Of a stretch of DNA of 5,013 nucleotides, positions 4,939 to 5,013 are shown in pieces. Both the position numbers and the translations under genes were made by a program. The notes under the pieces were generated by a model. It was not told the origin of the DNA and did not search any database. It was given only the letters and a program-made list of their open reading frames with translations. The first letter of the stretch is position 1. Each line of letters starts with the position of its first letter. Source of the stretch: Weeksellaceae bacterium (GTDB lineage: Bacteria > Bacteroidota > Bacteroidia > Flavobacteriales > Weeksellaceae); contig JAKOOI010000458.1 in the NCBI GenBank assembly GCA_022701475.1, positions 1-5,013 of the forward strand. Reading direction: 5' to 3'.

Positions 4939-5013
4939 TTATTCCGGCAGGGCTGCCGGCAGGGTAAACCAGAAGGTACTGCCTTGGCCCGGCCGGCTTT
5001 CCACGCCGATTTC
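4939..5013 (-). CDS. C-terminal end of a second histidine kinase (partial)
   Basis: The minus strand is open from the window edge for 24 codons to a TAA stop at 4941-4939. The tail reads EIGVESRPGQGSTFWFTLP followed by AALPE. This is the last beta-strand of a HATPase_c domain, where the pattern V-E-S-x-x-G-x-G-S-T-F-x-F-x-L-P is typical of sensor histidine kinases. It aligns closely with the matching segment of the LOV kinase (VESEVGEGSTFSFTLP). No receiver domain follows, so it is not a C-terminal hybrid kinase. The sensory part is outside the window. The end of the gene contains a GC-rich palindrome (4944-4959) that encodes the LPAALP turn but is not followed by a T-run. Confidence 0.85.
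   Translation of the reverse strand, partial: EIGVESRPGQGSTFWFTLPAALPE

Noticed and set aside
4944..4959. Palindrome CCGGCAG-GG-CTGCCGG at the end of the right-edge kinase gene, considered as a terminator.
   Set aside because: The minus-strand transcript continues with AATAAAAAATT instead of a U-run, and the plus strand continues with CAGGG. It encodes the repeated LPAALP tail.
1..5013. CRISPR arrays, tRNA or rRNA genes, insertion sequences.
   Set aside because: No regularly spaced repeats, no tRNA-like cloverleaf or rRNA segments, and no transposase-like reading frame were seen.

Overview
The window looks like chromosomal DNA from a member of the Bacteroidota, most likely a Chryseobacterium-like flavobacterium. 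This rests on protein style, on TAnnTTTG-type promoter elements, on the near absence of Shine-Dalgarno sequences, and on a hairpin terminator and a dispersed-repeat-like element of kinds I recall from flavobacterial genomes. The genus is a guess. The base composition looks higher in G+C than most Chryseobacterium, but I did not count it.

Left part, plus strand (1-2445). The last 24 codons of an unidentified gene are followed by a hairpin terminator. Next comes a complete Bcr/CflA-like MFS drug/proton antiporter (133-1332). The 351-base gap after it (1333-1683) holds a perfect 13-bp stem terminator, a G+C-rich structured element of about 125 bp that resembles a dispersed flavobacterial repeat, and a -7 promoter element. 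The gap leads into a secreted or membrane-bound PAP2-family phosphatase (1684-2445), whose last codons also form an intrinsic terminator.

Middle (2446-2868). A possible 69-aa membrane protein lies on the minus strand, convergent with the phosphatase gene. Upstream of it are about 170 bases without a convincing gene, which carry a weak minus-strand terminator-like hairpin and a 9-bp inverted repeat with an 18-base spacer.

Right part, minus strand (2869-5013). The main system is a two-gene operon. It encodes a soluble sensor histidine kinase with an N-terminal LOV (blue-light, flavin-binding) domain, a second PAS domain, HisKA and HATPase_c. The operon continues, with overlapping reading frames, into a stand-alone receiver-domain response regulator. 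The LOV domain keeps the adduct-forming cysteine and the three flavin-contacting Asn/Asn/Gln residues at the spacing known from phototropin LOV2. A good -33/-7 promoter upstream of the kinase shows that the longest possible reading frame starts too early. At the right edge is the C-terminal tail of a second histidine kinase on the same strand, so this is a small signalling cluster. A plausible flow is blue light to LOV photochemistry, to kinase autophosphorylation, to the single receiver. The receiver has no output domain, so the final target is not visible here.
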